Shown here one piece after another: positions 1 through 8,631 of a stretch of 64,000 nucleotides of DNA; position 1 is the stretch's first letter; every line of letters starts with the position of its first letter. Where the stretch lies: the NCBI RefSeq assembly GCF_007860095.1, contig NZ_SJPT01000009.1, forward strand, positions 1 through 64,000, given 5' to 3'. Origin of the DNA: Novipirellula galeiformis. GTDB taxonomy: Bacteria; Planctomycetota; Planctomycetia; Pirellulales; Pirellulaceae. A program made the translations under genes and the position numbers. The notes below the pieces were generated by a model that had not been told where the DNA came from, made no database searches, and saw only the letters and a program-made list of their open reading frames with translations.

Positions 1-1
1 A

Positions 2-88
2 TACGTCCGCCGCCCCAAAACCACCCACTTCCAGAAACGAAAAAAGAAAAGTAAACCCAACGATCCAGAAGACCCAACGTCAAAGTGA
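2..88 (+). CDS. 3' end of an unidentified protein (partial)
   Basis: The window opens inside an open frame of 28 codons that ends with TGA at 86-88. The tail is very basic and then acidic (QKRKKKSK followed by PNDPEDP), which looks like a disordered C-terminal tail of a larger protein. Nothing in it identifies a family. A hairpin repeat follows 10 bp downstream and could act as a terminator. The frame choice is an inference from the composition; frame 1 stops earlier, at 52. Confidence 0.35.
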   Translation, partial: YVRRPKTTHFQKRKKKSKPNDPEDPTSK

Positions 89-90
89 GT

Positions 91-181
91 GCCATTGGGC
101 GTTAGCCCCGGTTGAACCGCTTGAACCGGGGCTAACGCCAAAACGGCTAATCTACCGAAAGACTCCTGCCTACCTGCTTAG
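91..181. repeat. Dispersed palindromic repeat, family A, intact copy
   Basis: The core is a perfect 16-bp inverted repeat: arm GGCGTTAGCCCCGGTT at 98-113 and its complement at 124-139, with a 10-nt loop. The flank CCAAAACGGCTAAT plus ACTCCTGCCTAC...TGCTTAG recurs at 57418-57464, where the same repeat is split by an insertion. It lies between two genes that end toward each other, so it might also stop transcription, but it has no T-tract. Confidence 0.8.
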
Positions 182-191
182 CAAAACAAAC

Positions 192-644
192 TTACTGGGA
201 AGCGCCGAGGAGATCGAAATGGATCTCGTTCTTGTCGGGTTGGATCTCAGCGGTGAGATCGCTGCGGTTGTTATATTTTTCGGGGATGAACGCCTCGATC
301 TCATCGATCATGGCGGTCGGATCGCGGGCGACCTCGCCTGCAGCAACCTGCCGCCCCGTTTTCCGCGTTGCCCGTATCTCCACGCGATATTCCCCGACGA
401 CCGGGCCCACCGCGCGGGCGAGGTGGTACTCGCCCTGGTTGATTGCGCCTCCGGTCGACGGCGCCTGCGTTCCCTCAACCGGAATGAACGCGATCGAACC
501 AGACTCGACGGGGGCCCCCTCAAAGCTCACCTTGCCACGCACCTCTGCCCGGTTGAGCCCGTCACCACCGCCACAGCCGATGGTCACGACTAGCAACGGG
601 GCCAGCAGCAACGAGACGAGGCAACTTCGAATTCCAGCCACCAT
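192..644 (-). CDS. Small lipoprotein, carboxypeptidase-regulatory/transthyretin-like
   Basis: This 150-residue protein has a hydrophobic signal segment ending in a lipobox (VTIGC, residues 20-24), so it should be an outer-surface or periplasmic lipoprotein. The remainder (VRGKVSFEGAPVESGSIAFIP, then GEYHLARAVGPVVGEYRVEI) has the beta-sandwich pattern of the small planctomycete proteins related to carboxypeptidase regulatory domains. It starts 47 bp after the stop of the DUF1559 gene on the same strand, a pairing that is common in planctomycetes, and has an AGGA Shine-Dalgarno. No enzymatic motif is seen; the function is unknown and possibly structural. Confidence 0.8.
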   Translation of the reverse strand: MVAGIRSCLVSLLLAPLLVVTIGCGGGDGLNRAEVRGKVSFEGAPVESGSIAFIPVEGTQAPSTGGAINQGEYHLARAVGPVVGEYRVEIRATRKTGRQVAAGEVARDPTAMIDEIEAFIPEKYNNRSDLTAEIQPDKNEIHFDLLGASQ

Positions 645-691
645 TGGGGCATCCTCTCATGAGATTCAAGACACGAACAAACACGAATCAC

Positions 692-1621
692 TCAGAACTC
701 ACCGACCACCTCGTAGCCGGCCGTCGTTCCCAGCGCCTGCCACGTCTGCAGGTTGACCGATTCACTGATAAAACGCGTCGCGCCGTCCATCAGCAACACC
801 TGCACACCGCCGGGATGACGACTCCGCGCCGAAAGGAGGATGTTTCGGGTGGCGTGATTATTGTACGTTCCAATACATGGCGCCTCGGGATGGTTCGCGT
901 CTGCGGTGGTACACATGCCGTTACGGACTTCGTCCGGAATCCGTGTGTTCGGCGTGCGATCGTGCTGATAATGACTACCTTCGGTGTAGCTCCATGCGCC
1001 GCGGTAATCATAGCCGCTCAGCTTGATGATTTCCGAAATGCCAATCGTGTTTGTTGTCCCATCGGTAATGTCGCGAATCTTCAGCCCCCTGTTCTGCATG
1101 AAGACACCCGGTTGCTGACTCGGCTGCAGCTCCTTCTTTAGATGTCCGATTCCCGTGTTGCAGACATAGCTGTTACGGACGCGGCAGGGATGCCCAAATT
1201 CACTCTCACCGCCCGACGGGCACTGGAAGGCCGCTAATGCCGTCTCCATGATCGGCTCGTTCCACCCGTAGCAACCGCCGAAGTTTGAACTGAAATTGAG
1301 TTGGTCATACAGCGCGCCTTGCTCGATGTAGGGCCAAAGGAAAATGGGCCATGTGAAACCGTCGCTGAGATTGACGCGGCTCAGGGTATGCCCCGGCGGG
1401 AAGGACCCGAGCGTGTCGTGATAGGTGTGCAGCGCCAGCCCCAATTGCTTGAGGTTATTGGAGCACTGCATCCGCCGCGCCGCTTCGCGTGCCGATTGCA
1501 CGGCCGGCAATAGCAGGCCAACGAGGACACCGATGATGGCGATCACCACAAGCAACTCGACCAGAGTAAATCCAGGATTCCGCCAGGTCCGTTTCGTGCG
1601 TTCAATGCTTGTACGACTCAT
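692..1621 (-). CDS. DUF1559 domain protein with type IV pilin-like N-terminus
   Basis: The 309-residue protein starts with a basic leader and the prepilin signature [17 protein letters not shown] (residues 17-33), followed by the conserved amphipathic helix with [21 protein letters not shown]. This is the hallmark of the large planctomycete DUF1559 family. The C-terminus has the usual HPGGVQVLLMDGATRFISE motif. The protein is presumably inserted or exported through a pilin-type pathway; its role is not established. A GGGGAG ribosome site precedes the ATG. It is the first gene of a two-gene unit with the lipoprotein that follows. A second DUF1559 gene is at 54917-55990. Confidence 0.95.
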   Translation of the reverse strand: MSRTSIERTKRTWRNPGFTLVELLVVIAIIGVLVGLLLPAVQSAREAARRMQCSNNLKQLGLALHTYHDTLGSFPPGHTLSRVNLSDGFTWPIFLWPYIEQGALYDQLNFSSNFGGCYGWNEPIMETALAAFQCPSGGESEFGHPCRVRNSYVCNTGIGHLKKELQPSQQPGVFMQNRGLKIRDITDGTTNTIGISEIIKLSGYDYRGAWSYTEGSHYQHDRTPNTRIPDEVRNGMCTTADANHPEAPCIGTYNNHATRNILLSARSRHPGGVQVLLMDGATRFISESVNLQTWQALGTTAGYEVVGEF

Positions 1622-2163
1622 CGACTCCCCTTTATTTCACGTCGGTGTTGAGTTCCGTAACAACGTGCGACCACGACCCACTACGCCTTCCTTATCACAG
1701 GCGCAAGCACTCAAAATCAACACGTTACCACTATCATGCTGATGGCAATTTGCGATCCTCCGGGGACGCCTTCCTGCTTACCCCCGCACAGCCTCTACAG
1801 GACTATAGCCAACCAGTCCCACAGGGATCATCGTACCGTATCCGTCGCAATGGCAGTTGTCAAGCAAATCCTGCAACAACTCGTGTTGCTGGTGGTACGC
1901 CAGTTTTTGCGATGGCGCCAACTCCACCCCACTTGGAATCGGCCCACGAGCCCGCCCCCGCTGCGCGTGCTGGGGAACGAAAGCCTGAAACGCGAAGCAG
2001 CGAAGGACGCGGAGCCGACGACCGTCACCTCTGCACCGCGATTCTCCGCACCTCTGCATTCTCCGCGTTTTATCCGACCGCGTGACGACAGAAAGATTTC
2101 CAGAACAGTACCTTTCTTCCTCCGCGTGCCTCGCTGACACTTGCGGCTAGGAATGACCAGGGG

Positions 2164-2271
2164 CTAGGACAGTTTTAATTTGGATGTAGCTACCGTCGCC
2201 GCACGGTGGACCGCGTTCTGCGCGAACGCAGATACGGGATCGAACCTACGTCATTTTTCAAATTGCGCTAG
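2164..2271. repeat. Dispersed repeat, family D, copy 1
   Basis: About 108 bp with imperfect terminal inverted repeats (CTAGGACAGTTTTAATTTG versus CTAGCGCAATTTG on the other strand) and the core GGTGGACCGCGTTCTG..GAACGCAG shared with copies at 2475, 6568, 11950 and 42811. Internal arms GTAGCT.. and ..GCAGATAC can pair. It has no coding capacity. Confidence 0.85.
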
Positions 2272-2474
2272 CCGCGTTTTTTTCGAATGAACAATTTGAA
2301 ACGCGGAGCAGCGAAGGACGCGGAGCCAACGACCGTCACCTCTGCACCGCGATTCTCCGCACCTCTGCATTCTCCGCGTTTTATCCGACCGCGTGACGAC
2401 AGAAAGATTTCCAGAACAGTACCTTTCTTCCTCCGCGTACCTCGCTGACACTTGCGGCTAGGAATGACCAGGGG

Positions 2475-2582
2475 CTAGAACAGTTTTAATTTGGATGTAG
2501 CTACCGTCGCCGCACGGTGGACCGCGTTCTGCGCGAACGCAGATACGGGATCGAACCTACGTCATTTTTCAAATTGCGCTAG
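2475..2582. repeat. Dispersed repeat, family D, copy 2
   Basis: This is the second copy, produced by the 311-bp tandem duplication. It is nearly identical to copy 1 (GGGCTAGAAC here versus GGGCTAGGAC there). Confidence 0.85.
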
Positions 2583-2680
2583 CCGCGTTTTTTTCGACGG
2601 TCTTCGGGCATGTTTTTAAAGTGGTTACGTCATGGATTAAACTGGGCTAACGTTGGTGCTCCAACGCGTCCCCAAAATCG

Positions 2681-3250
2681 ATGAGCGAACGGATGCCGCC
2701 CCCGCCACCCCCGCGATTGACCACACGCTTTTTTCCGCCGTACGCGTTCGTGCCTGGCATGCATCCGCATCCAATCTCGGACCCGTCCGGACATCGCTGT
2801 GGTGACGATGCCGATGATGTCGCCCCGGCCGACGTCGCCGCGATCCGGCAATCGCATCGCTGGGCCGTCGACTTGTTCAACCACGGCTACTACTGGGAAT
2901 CCCATGAGGCTTGGGAGCGGCTATGGATTTTGGCAGGCCGAAGGGGCCCCCAAGCCGATTTCCTAAAGGGACTCATCAAACTTGCCGCCGCCGCAGTGAA
3001 GGCGAGACAAGGTCAAAGTCAAGGCGTCCGACGCCACGCGCAGCGTGCCGCAGAACTCTTCCAAATCGCGGCTGACGACCGAACATTCCCAACCCCAAAC
3101 GACCTGGGCCTCGCGCCGCAGTGGCTTGCACAACAAAGTCGCCTCTGCTTCGAAAACGCCGACGCCATCGTCGACATGACTGCATGCGACGTCCGCCGTG
3201 TTTTCTCCTTCGTGTTGGAACCTCACTTTACCGACGAACCGCTGCATTAA
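2681..3250 (+). CDS. DUF309 domain protein
   Basis: The 189-residue protein contains the DUF309 signature at about residues 65-110: HGYYWESHEAWERLWILAG, then QADFLKGLIKLAAAAVKA. DUF309 proteins are small helical proteins of unknown function; the conserved His, Glu and Trp cluster is intact. The first 27 residues are proline-rich and unlike the family, and no ribosome site precedes the ATG, so translation may begin at the internal Met codon at 2759. The gene stands alone; the next gene is convergent. Confidence 0.8.
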   Translation: MSERMPPPPPPRLTTRFFPPYAFVPGMHPHPISDPSGHRCGDDADDVAPADVAAIRQSHRWAVDLFNHGYYWESHEAWERLWILAGRRGPQADFLKGLIKLAAAAVKARQGQSQGVRRHAQRAAELFQIAADDRTFPTPNDLGLAPQWLAQQSRLCFENADAIVDMTACDVRRVFSFVLEPHFTDEPLH

Positions 3251-3369
3251 CGGGCCACCGCCATCGGCGGATACTCCGCAACAACGAATGCAGCCCTGCG
3301 CCCGGCAATGGCCCAAAGCGGCCCGCCAGATGGCGAGCAACGCTTCCCTGATTGCAACGTTTCTGCTGG

Positions 3370-5382
3370 CTACAAGGTCTTCAAATACTCAATCAAATCG
3401 GCGGCCTCTTGCTCCGACAACGCTGCGGTGCCGTTGACCTTTTCCGGACTGTGCAAATCGGTGACCACGCGGTGCAGTGATTTTGCGCGTCCGTTATGCA
3501 GCCAGCGTGCCTTTCGATACAGTCCTTTTAGCGAAGGGGTATTAAACCCATGATAAAAATCCCCCTTCGAACCGAGCCCAACATCGTGAACTTGGTTGTC
3601 TGTTAATTCAGGGCCGTGATGGCAATCGGCACAAGCGGCCTTGCTGCTCAAAAAGACACTGCGACCACGGGCGGCTGACGGAGACAATTCCCCCTCAGGC
3701 CCAACGTAGGGATTGGGCGGCAACTGCAGCGATTCGAGATAGGCTCGCACCGCCTTCGTTTCATGGGGTGTCGCCGCCTTGCCGATCATCGTCGAAGTGA
3801 ATGACGTTTCGATCGCATCGTCGAGACTCTGTTGCCAACCGTGCCACGTCCAAGGCTTCGTCTTCTCGACACCAAACAATGGCAACACCGTCTTGACCGT
3901 CAACTCGGTGCCATCGTTCCTGGTATCCATCGGCTGCGCATTCGAGCCGCCATCTTGATGACACGAGTGACAACTATACCATTGGTCCAAACTGCGCGTC
4001 GCATCATAAAAGAGTGCCATGCCTTCGCGAGCGAGGGACCTCTCCGACGCCCCTCCCAAATCAATCTCACGCACCAACTTGCGTTCAACCAAGTCGATGA
4101 CCTGGACTGAATTGTTTAAATAATTGGCAACATAGGCGAAACGATCACCTTTGCCGACCTGAATCCCCAACGGTCGGCCGCCAAGGGGAATCCGATCAAA
4201 ACGCTCGCGGTCGTATTGCAGTTCTCGTTCAATCAAATCGCCGGGCCCTCCCGCACCGATGAACGGCAGATCGGGCAACCGATACAACAACAATTCATGG
4301 GTTCCGCCCGCAGTGACAAGCACCTGTTTTTCATCCGATGTGATCGCAATGCCATGCGCATCCCCGATCGCCAACTCGGGAACGTCTAATGAAATCGCTT
4401 CCCGATAGGCGGGGCCGTCTAGACGCACCCGCCCCAGACGATTAGCTAAAACCCAGCCGAGTTTAATGTTGCCAACGGTGATCGGATTGGAACGATAAAC
4501 CATCCAGGGAAAGTAGACGTACGTCCCGTCGCGTGATACGACCATGTGCCCCAGGTTGATGCCGCCAACGAGCGGCTCGTCATATTGCACCTCGAACGGT
4601 TCAGTATCGATCACGACAATTTTTCCATTCCCGCCGCAGCCCACGGCTAACGTTTTTCCATCGCCCGAGAGCGCGAGGTGCTTGGGCCATGGACCGACTT
4701 CGATACGTCGTTTGATCTTGCCAGCGAGGAGGTCAACCTCCACCACTTCACCGGAGGCCACCAGCCCTACGTACGCTGTTTGAGCATCTGGCGAAAGGGT
4801 GACGCCACAGGGCTGGAAACCGAGCGGGATCCGAGCGACCTCCTGGATTTTGGCCCCCGAAGCTTTCGCCGGCGAAACCGAGGCGGCTGCCGATGGCGCC
4901 GAATGACTTTGCTCGGCAGTTTTCTCTTGCTGGGAGCTTTTTGGCTGGGGACCGCTGCTCGCTTGGAGCGAGTAGACGACCAACTCGCCCGACCAAGCAC
5001 ACGTCACTACAAAATACGCTCCATCGGCTGAAAAGATGACATCCGACGGGTGATCTCCACAAACCACCTCATCGACCACCGAGTTCGATTGGGTCGAAAG
5101 CAGGGAAACGGTGCCCGAGGTTTCGTTAGCGGTGACAATCCAGCGGCCGGCTGGCCAAACGCCCTGGGGATTGATGGCCAAATCGACCGGAGAGCGGTCG
5201 ACTTCCGCACGAACCACCGCCGTTTTGGGCGAGTCAGCCCAAGTGACAACCGAAAGCAAGAAAAGTGAAGCGGCAACGATGCCGAATCTCAAACCCGAGA
5301 ACATGCCCCTGGCTAGGGCAGGAAAAGCAACGCAGAGGCTCTGATAAAAGGGGCGAAGCGTCGTTCCGGAAGTGCTCACCAT
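3370..5382 (-). CDS. Secreted beta-propeller / di-haem cytochrome c protein
   Basis: The 670-residue protein has a signal peptide (FGIVAASLFLLSVVTWA, about residues 33-49), then a YVTN-type beta-propeller region (repeats such as PQGVWPAGRWIVTANETSGTVS and GRPLGIQVGKGDRFAYVANY), and a C-terminal cytochrome c peroxidase/MauG-like part with two CxxCH haem sites, CHSCH near residue 469 and CADCH near 584. Conserved surroundings include GFNTPSLKGL and WLHNGRAKSL. This architecture is common in planctomycetes and suggests periplasmic electron transfer or oxidation of an unknown substrate. AGGA precedes the ATG. A propeller stretch rich in Ser, Gln and Lys (about residues 145-180) looks like a disordered insert. 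Confidence 0.88.
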   Translation of the reverse strand: MVSTSGTTLRPFYQSLCVAFPALARGMFSGLRFGIVAASLFLLSVVTWADSPKTAVVRAEVDRSPVDLAINPQGVWPAGRWIVTANETSGTVSLLSTQSNSVVDEVVCGDHPSDVIFSADGAYFVVTCAWSGELVVYSLQASSGPQPKSSQQEKTAEQSHSAPSAAASVSPAKASGAKIQEVARIPLGFQPCGVTLSPDAQTAYVGLVASGEVVEVDLLAGKIKRRIEVGPWPKHLALSGDGKTLAVGCGGNGKIVVIDTEPFEVQYDEPLVGGINLGHMVVSRDGTYVYFPWMVYRSNPITVGNIKLGWVLANRLGRVRLDGPAYREAISLDVPELAIGDAHGIAITSDEKQVLVTAGGTHELLLYRLPDLPFIGAGGPGDLIERELQYDRERFDRIPLGGRPLGIQVGKGDRFAYVANYLNNSVQVIDLVERKLVREIDLGGASERSLAREGMALFYDATRSLDQWYSCHSCHQDGGSNAQPMDTRNDGTELTVKTVLPLFGVEKTKPWTWHGWQQSLDDAIETSFTSTMIGKAATPHETKAVRAYLESLQLPPNPYVGPEGELSPSAARGRSVFLSSKAACADCHHGPELTDNQVHDVGLGSKGDFYHGFNTPSLKGLYRKARWLHNGRAKSLHRVVTDLHSPEKVNGTAALSEQEAADLIEYLKTL

Positions 5383-5860
5383 TGATGCATCCTGTTTGTA
5401 AACGGCCTGTCAAATGACCGGCGAAACGATGAATTTTCGGGAAAGGCTGCTGTGAACCAGAATACCGGAACTCGATCCCTGCGGCTTGTCATTTTGCCTA
5501 ATCTGTAGAATGTCCAACAGAATCTTCCCCCCGCTACCAATTTCCGCTCGCTATAATATCGCAATCTCGACACCGCGTTAGACCCACCCAATCGCCCCCG
5601 CCTGGAAACCGCTGCGCCGGCCTTACTCTGATTCGAATCGTTGCCTTTCCGATCCCATGCTCCTAACATGCGAGAATCGTGGGCCAAGATTCAAGAAGGA
5701 TAAGACGCTGAAAAAACTTATTTTTTCGTGGCGGACGATTCCCCCTAAACGTCATTGCTGGAACAGTAATACAAAACGTCAACGTTGATGTTAACGATCT
5801 ACAATTCGTGAACCATGCCGAGTGTGCATGGTAACAACGCCCCTTAGTAGAGGATTTGGA
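5383..5860. other. Divergent intergenic region
   Basis: The region separates two divergent genes and should hold both promoters. I see AT-richer DNA near 5700-5800 and no open frame, repeat or hairpin that I can support. Confidence 0.4.
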
Positions 5861-6442
5861 ATGAAGAACTTTTTCGTGCTCGGTATGGCTCTGGCCCTCG
5901 TGTCTGCAACCACGGCGATGGCCGATAAGCCAGCGCAGAAAGGTGCAATGAAGAGTGGATTGCAACCTGGAGAAAACGTGGGACCGTTCTACGTCACCAA
6001 GTGTGCGGGTGCAGAAGAAGACGGCGTTGCCGAAGGCAAAAACCTTTGCTATCGCTGCCGCAACGGCTCCAAGCCACAGGTCATGGTATTCACTCGTAGC
6101 AACGACCCGAAGGTGACTGAATTGGTCTCGAAGCTGGATGCCGCCATTGGCGCCAACGCTGATTCGAAACTAACCGTGTTCGTCAACGTCCTCAACGAAG
6201 ACAAAGACGACGCTTCGGAAATGGCAAAGAAGTTTGCTTCGACCACCAAAGCGAAAAGCATTCCTTTTGTCGTTCCTAACGAAAACGCCAACGGTCCTGA
6301 CAACTACGGCATCAACCCTAAGGCTGACGTCACAATCGTGATGGCGAACGAAGGCAACGTGAAAGCGAACTACTCGGTCGCCAATGCCAAGAAATTGGAC
6401 ATCGACGCAGTGATCGGAAACCTCGGCAAGATTCTCGAGTAA
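5861..6442 (+). CDS. Secreted thioredoxin-fold-like protein
   Basis: The 193-residue protein starts at 5861, preceded by GAGGATTTGGA. Residues 1-21 form a signal peptide (FFVLGMALALVSATTAMA). The mature part has a CYRC (CxxC) motif followed by KPQVMVFTR, the strand arrangement expected of a thioredoxin fold, and a later KSIPFVVP segment that could carry the cis-proline. It resembles the family of planctomycete proteins annotated as thioredoxin-like. A redox role is inferred only from CxxC. The last codons and stop are part of a 13-bp tandem duplication (AAGATTCTCGAGT at 6428-6440 and 6441-6453), and a strong terminator follows. Confidence 0.75.
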   Translation: MKNFFVLGMALALVSATTAMADKPAQKGAMKSGLQPGENVGPFYVTKCAGAEEDGVAEGKNLCYRCRNGSKPQVMVFTRSNDPKVTELVSKLDAAIGANADSKLTVFVNVLNEDKDDASEMAKKFASTTKAKSIPFVVPNENANGPDNYGINPKADVTIVMANEGNVKANYSVANAKKLDIDAVIGNLGKILE

Positions 6443-6474
6443 GATTCTCGAGTTTCAAGTTGCAGCAAAAAAAT

Positions 6475-6509
6475 AAACGACGACGGTTTTCACCGCCGTC
6501 GTTTTTTTT
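6475..6509 (+). terminator. Intrinsic terminator of the thioredoxin-like gene
   Basis: Arms AAACGACGACGG (6475-6486) and CCGCCGTCGTTT (6493-6504) pair with one mismatch around a 6-nt loop and run into eight T at 6502-6509. It lies 32 bp after the stop codon. Confidence 0.9.
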
Positions 6510-6567
6510 GTTTACCACGAATCTACTGCAGGAAGCTTAGGCCTCTGGGGATTGAATGACGCGGGGC

Positions 6568-6674
6568 TTAGAGCATTCCTAAATTTGATGTAGCTCGTGT
6601 CGCTAGGCGTTGGACCGCGTTCTGGCGAACGCAGCCACAGGATGAATCCCACGTCATTTGTCAACATGCTCTAA
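6568..6674. repeat. Dispersed repeat, family D, copy 3 (best-preserved ends)
   Basis: The 107-bp element begins TTAGAGCAT and ends ATGCTCTAA, a perfect 9-bp terminal inverted repeat. The internal arms GTAGCTCGTGTCGC and GCGAACGCAGCCAC are near-complementary. Its right end supplies the TAG stop codon of the Nudix gene on the minus strand. Confidence 0.9.
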
Positions 6675-7276
6675 TAGAGCGCTTTGATCGCTAGTTGGCT
6701 CCAGGTTTCGAGTTGCTCGATGTCGGCTTTCAGCTCTTCGACGCTGACAAAACCACCTTCGGCTAAATCCGCTTCGTTGCTGTGGACCTCGGGCGAATCC
6801 AACACAAAGCGATGAACGACTCCTAAGTGAACCTTGCCCACTTCGTTCGACGGATCGTAGATCAAGCCTTCTTGAGTTTCTTGATAGCCGGCTCCCAAGT
6901 GAATTTCCTCGGCGATTTCGCGGTGCATGCCGGTTGCATACGGATCGGCTCCATCGGCAGCATCTTCGCGGCTGATGTGCCCGCCGATCCCGACGCTACG
7001 TTTGGCATGCAAACGCGTCTCGCCGCCACCTCCGCCACGTGTGTACGTAAATAATTTCGTGGTCCCGTCGGGCTCGGTCCACTGGAGCAACACGTAGGGA
7101 ATCAATTGCTTGAAGCTGGGATCCGTTTCCATCGGCGTGCGCGGTTGAAACGAAAGCTGGTCGCTCGCCAAGATGGGCTTCAGGAAACGATCCACATTCG
7201 CTTCAAAGCCGTCGATGACTCCGATCGATGCAATCACCGATTCGGGGATGACCAAGATATGTTCTTCGCTAGACAT
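6671..7276 (-). CDS. Nudix-type hydrolase-like protein
   Basis: The protein is 201 residues from the ATG at 7276; an alternative start at 7324 would add 16 residues rich in hydrophobics and is not needed by the fold. A Nudix box can be read as GIGGHI...GMHREIAEEIHLG; the usual short Gly-to-REUXEE spacing carries an extra acidic stretch (SREDAADGADPYA). The family acts on nucleoside-diphosphate-linked compounds; the substrate here cannot be told. The stop codon lies in the terminal repeat of a family D element, so the original 3' end may have been altered by the insertion. queA follows in the upstream direction on the same strand. Confidence 0.7.
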   Translation of the reverse strand: MSSEEHILVIPESVIASIGVIDGFEANVDRFLKPILASDQLSFQPRTPMETDPSFKQLIPYVLLQWTEPDGTTKLFTYTRGGGGGETRLHAKRSVGIGGHISREDAADGADPYATGMHREIAEEIHLGAGYQETQEGLIYDPSNEVGKVHLGVVHRFVLDSPEVHSNEADLAEGGFVSVEELKADIEQLETWSQLAIKALY

Positions 7277-7378
7277 AAGAATAAGTTGTGGGGGAGAGAG
7301 CAGGGAAAAGTAGCGCTGGACCACGATCCATTCAAGCGTGACCGAGATTCGATCGTCGCCTTGGGACGACCAACCACC

Positions 7379-8455
7379 TTAAACGATCAACATCGTGTCG
7401 CCGTAGCTAAAGAATCGATATTCATTTTCGATGGCGGTTTGATACGCCTTCATGATCAATTCGCGTCCGGCAAACGCGCTGACCAAGACCAGCAAACTGC
7501 TTCGTGGTAAATGAAAATTGGTCATCAATCCATCGACGACTTTGAAGTCGTAAGGCGGTTTAATGAACAACTCGGTTGCTCCGCTCCAAGGTTGCAATTT
7601 TCCCTCGGGATTTTGGGCAGCGCTTTCCAGCACACGCACGCTGGTGGTGCCGACCGCGATGCAGCGTCCGTGCGCGCGACGCGTGCGAATCGCCTCCACC
7701 GCCGGAGCTTCGATTTGCCCCCATTCGCTGTGCATCACATGCTGGTCAAGATGATCCACGGCGATCGGACGAAACGTCCCGATGCCGACATGCAACGTGA
7801 CCTCTTGAATATCGGTCCCGCCGGCGCGAATGTAATCGAGCAGCTTGTCGGTGAAGTGCAATCCCGCCGTGGGAGCGGCGACACTGCCGCGATGCTCGGC
7901 GAAGACCGTTTGATAGTTTTTCACATCGGAATCGACCATTTGGCCGTCGCGGATGTAGGGGGGCAACGGGATCCGACCGTAGCGCTCGAGCCAATCCGCT
8001 GGCTCGCCCGGCCAATCCGCTTCATCGCGGCCTGGCAACCTGGGGGTGACAAGCAAATGTCCATCGTCGGTGCGTGAGACGACCACCAATTGCATGCTGG
8101 GACGCCCTTCGCGATCCTTGATCGTAATCGCCTCGCCCGGGCGGAGCTTGCCCCGCGTCTTGGTCAGCACTTCCCAAACGCCCGTGGCGGGATCGGCCCG
8201 CAGGAAAAGTCCCTGCCATTGACCACTTGTTTCGGCGCGATAGCCGACCAATTTGGCTGGGACCACCCGCGTATTATTCAACACCAACGTATCGTCGGCA
8301 TGCAGCAATTCGGGAAGGTCACGGACGTGGTAATGATCGATCGTGCCGGCCTTGCGATCGACCAGCATCAATCGCGCATCGCTGCGGGTCGCCAAGGGCT
8401 CTTGGGCAATTCGCTCGCGGGGGAGATCGTAGTCGTATTGTTCAATGTCGCTCAT
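7379..8455 (-). CDS. queA: S-adenosylmethionine:tRNA ribosyltransferase-isomerase
   Basis: The 358-residue cytoplasmic enzyme transfers the ribosyl part of SAM to preQ1 in tRNA, the step that makes epoxyqueuosine. Family motifs are present: YDYDLPRERIAQEPLATRSD at the N-terminus, VLNNTRVVPAKL, GSVAAPTAGLHFT, HVGIGTFRPI and the C-terminal MTNFHLPRSSLLVLVSAFAG plus YRFFSYGDTMLI. The length is typical. It is encoded in the same direction as ruvB upstream and the Nudix gene downstream, about 100 to 180 bp apart, so co-transcription is possible but not shown. Confidence 0.97.
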   Translation of the reverse strand: MSDIEQYDYDLPRERIAQEPLATRSDARLMLVDRKAGTIDHYHVRDLPELLHADDTLVLNNTRVVPAKLVGYRAETSGQWQGLFLRADPATGVWEVLTKTRGKLRPGEAITIKDREGRPSMQLVVVSRTDDGHLLVTPRLPGRDEADWPGEPADWLERYGRIPLPPYIRDGQMVDSDVKNYQTVFAEHRGSVAAPTAGLHFTDKLLDYIRAGGTDIQEVTLHVGIGTFRPIAVDHLDQHVMHSEWGQIEAPAVEAIRTRRAHGRCIAVGTTSVRVLESAAQNPEGKLQPWSGATELFIKPPYDFKVVDGLMTNFHLPRSSLLVLVSAFAGRELIMKAYQTAIENEYRFFSYGDTMLIV

Positions 8456-8631
8456 TGCGGACAGTGTAGTTTCACAGGAGCGTGCGCGCCAGCCCCCAGG
8501 GTTGGAAGCGTCCAGGGCGTGACAGGCGAGATGAGTGTCGCGGATCGCTCCGTGATCCTTGGCGCCGGACCACAGCCTGCAACACGGGTGGCCTGGTCCA
8601 CTACCCTAAAGTTGAGTTTGGACAAAGCCTG

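Larger units (their letters stand above)
1986..2597. repeat. Tandem duplication, period 311 bp
   Basis: The segment 1986-2286 is repeated almost exactly at 2297-2597, offset 311 bp, with 10 bp between. The copies differ at a few bases, for example GAAGCAG versus GGAGCAG at the start. Each copy carries one family D element. The gene-free stretch 1622-2680 holds this duplication and otherwise nothing I can support; the open frames across it (for example 1778-2140 and 2251-2451 on the minus strand) are two copies of the same non-coding sequence. Confidence 0.9.

Noticed and set aside
1609-2137. Plus-strand frames over the tandem duplication
   Set aside because: They lie in duplicated non-coding DNA, and their continuation changes with repeat copy.
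7511-8077. Plus-strand frames opposite queA
   Set aside because: Shadow frames; queA is fully supported on the minus strand.
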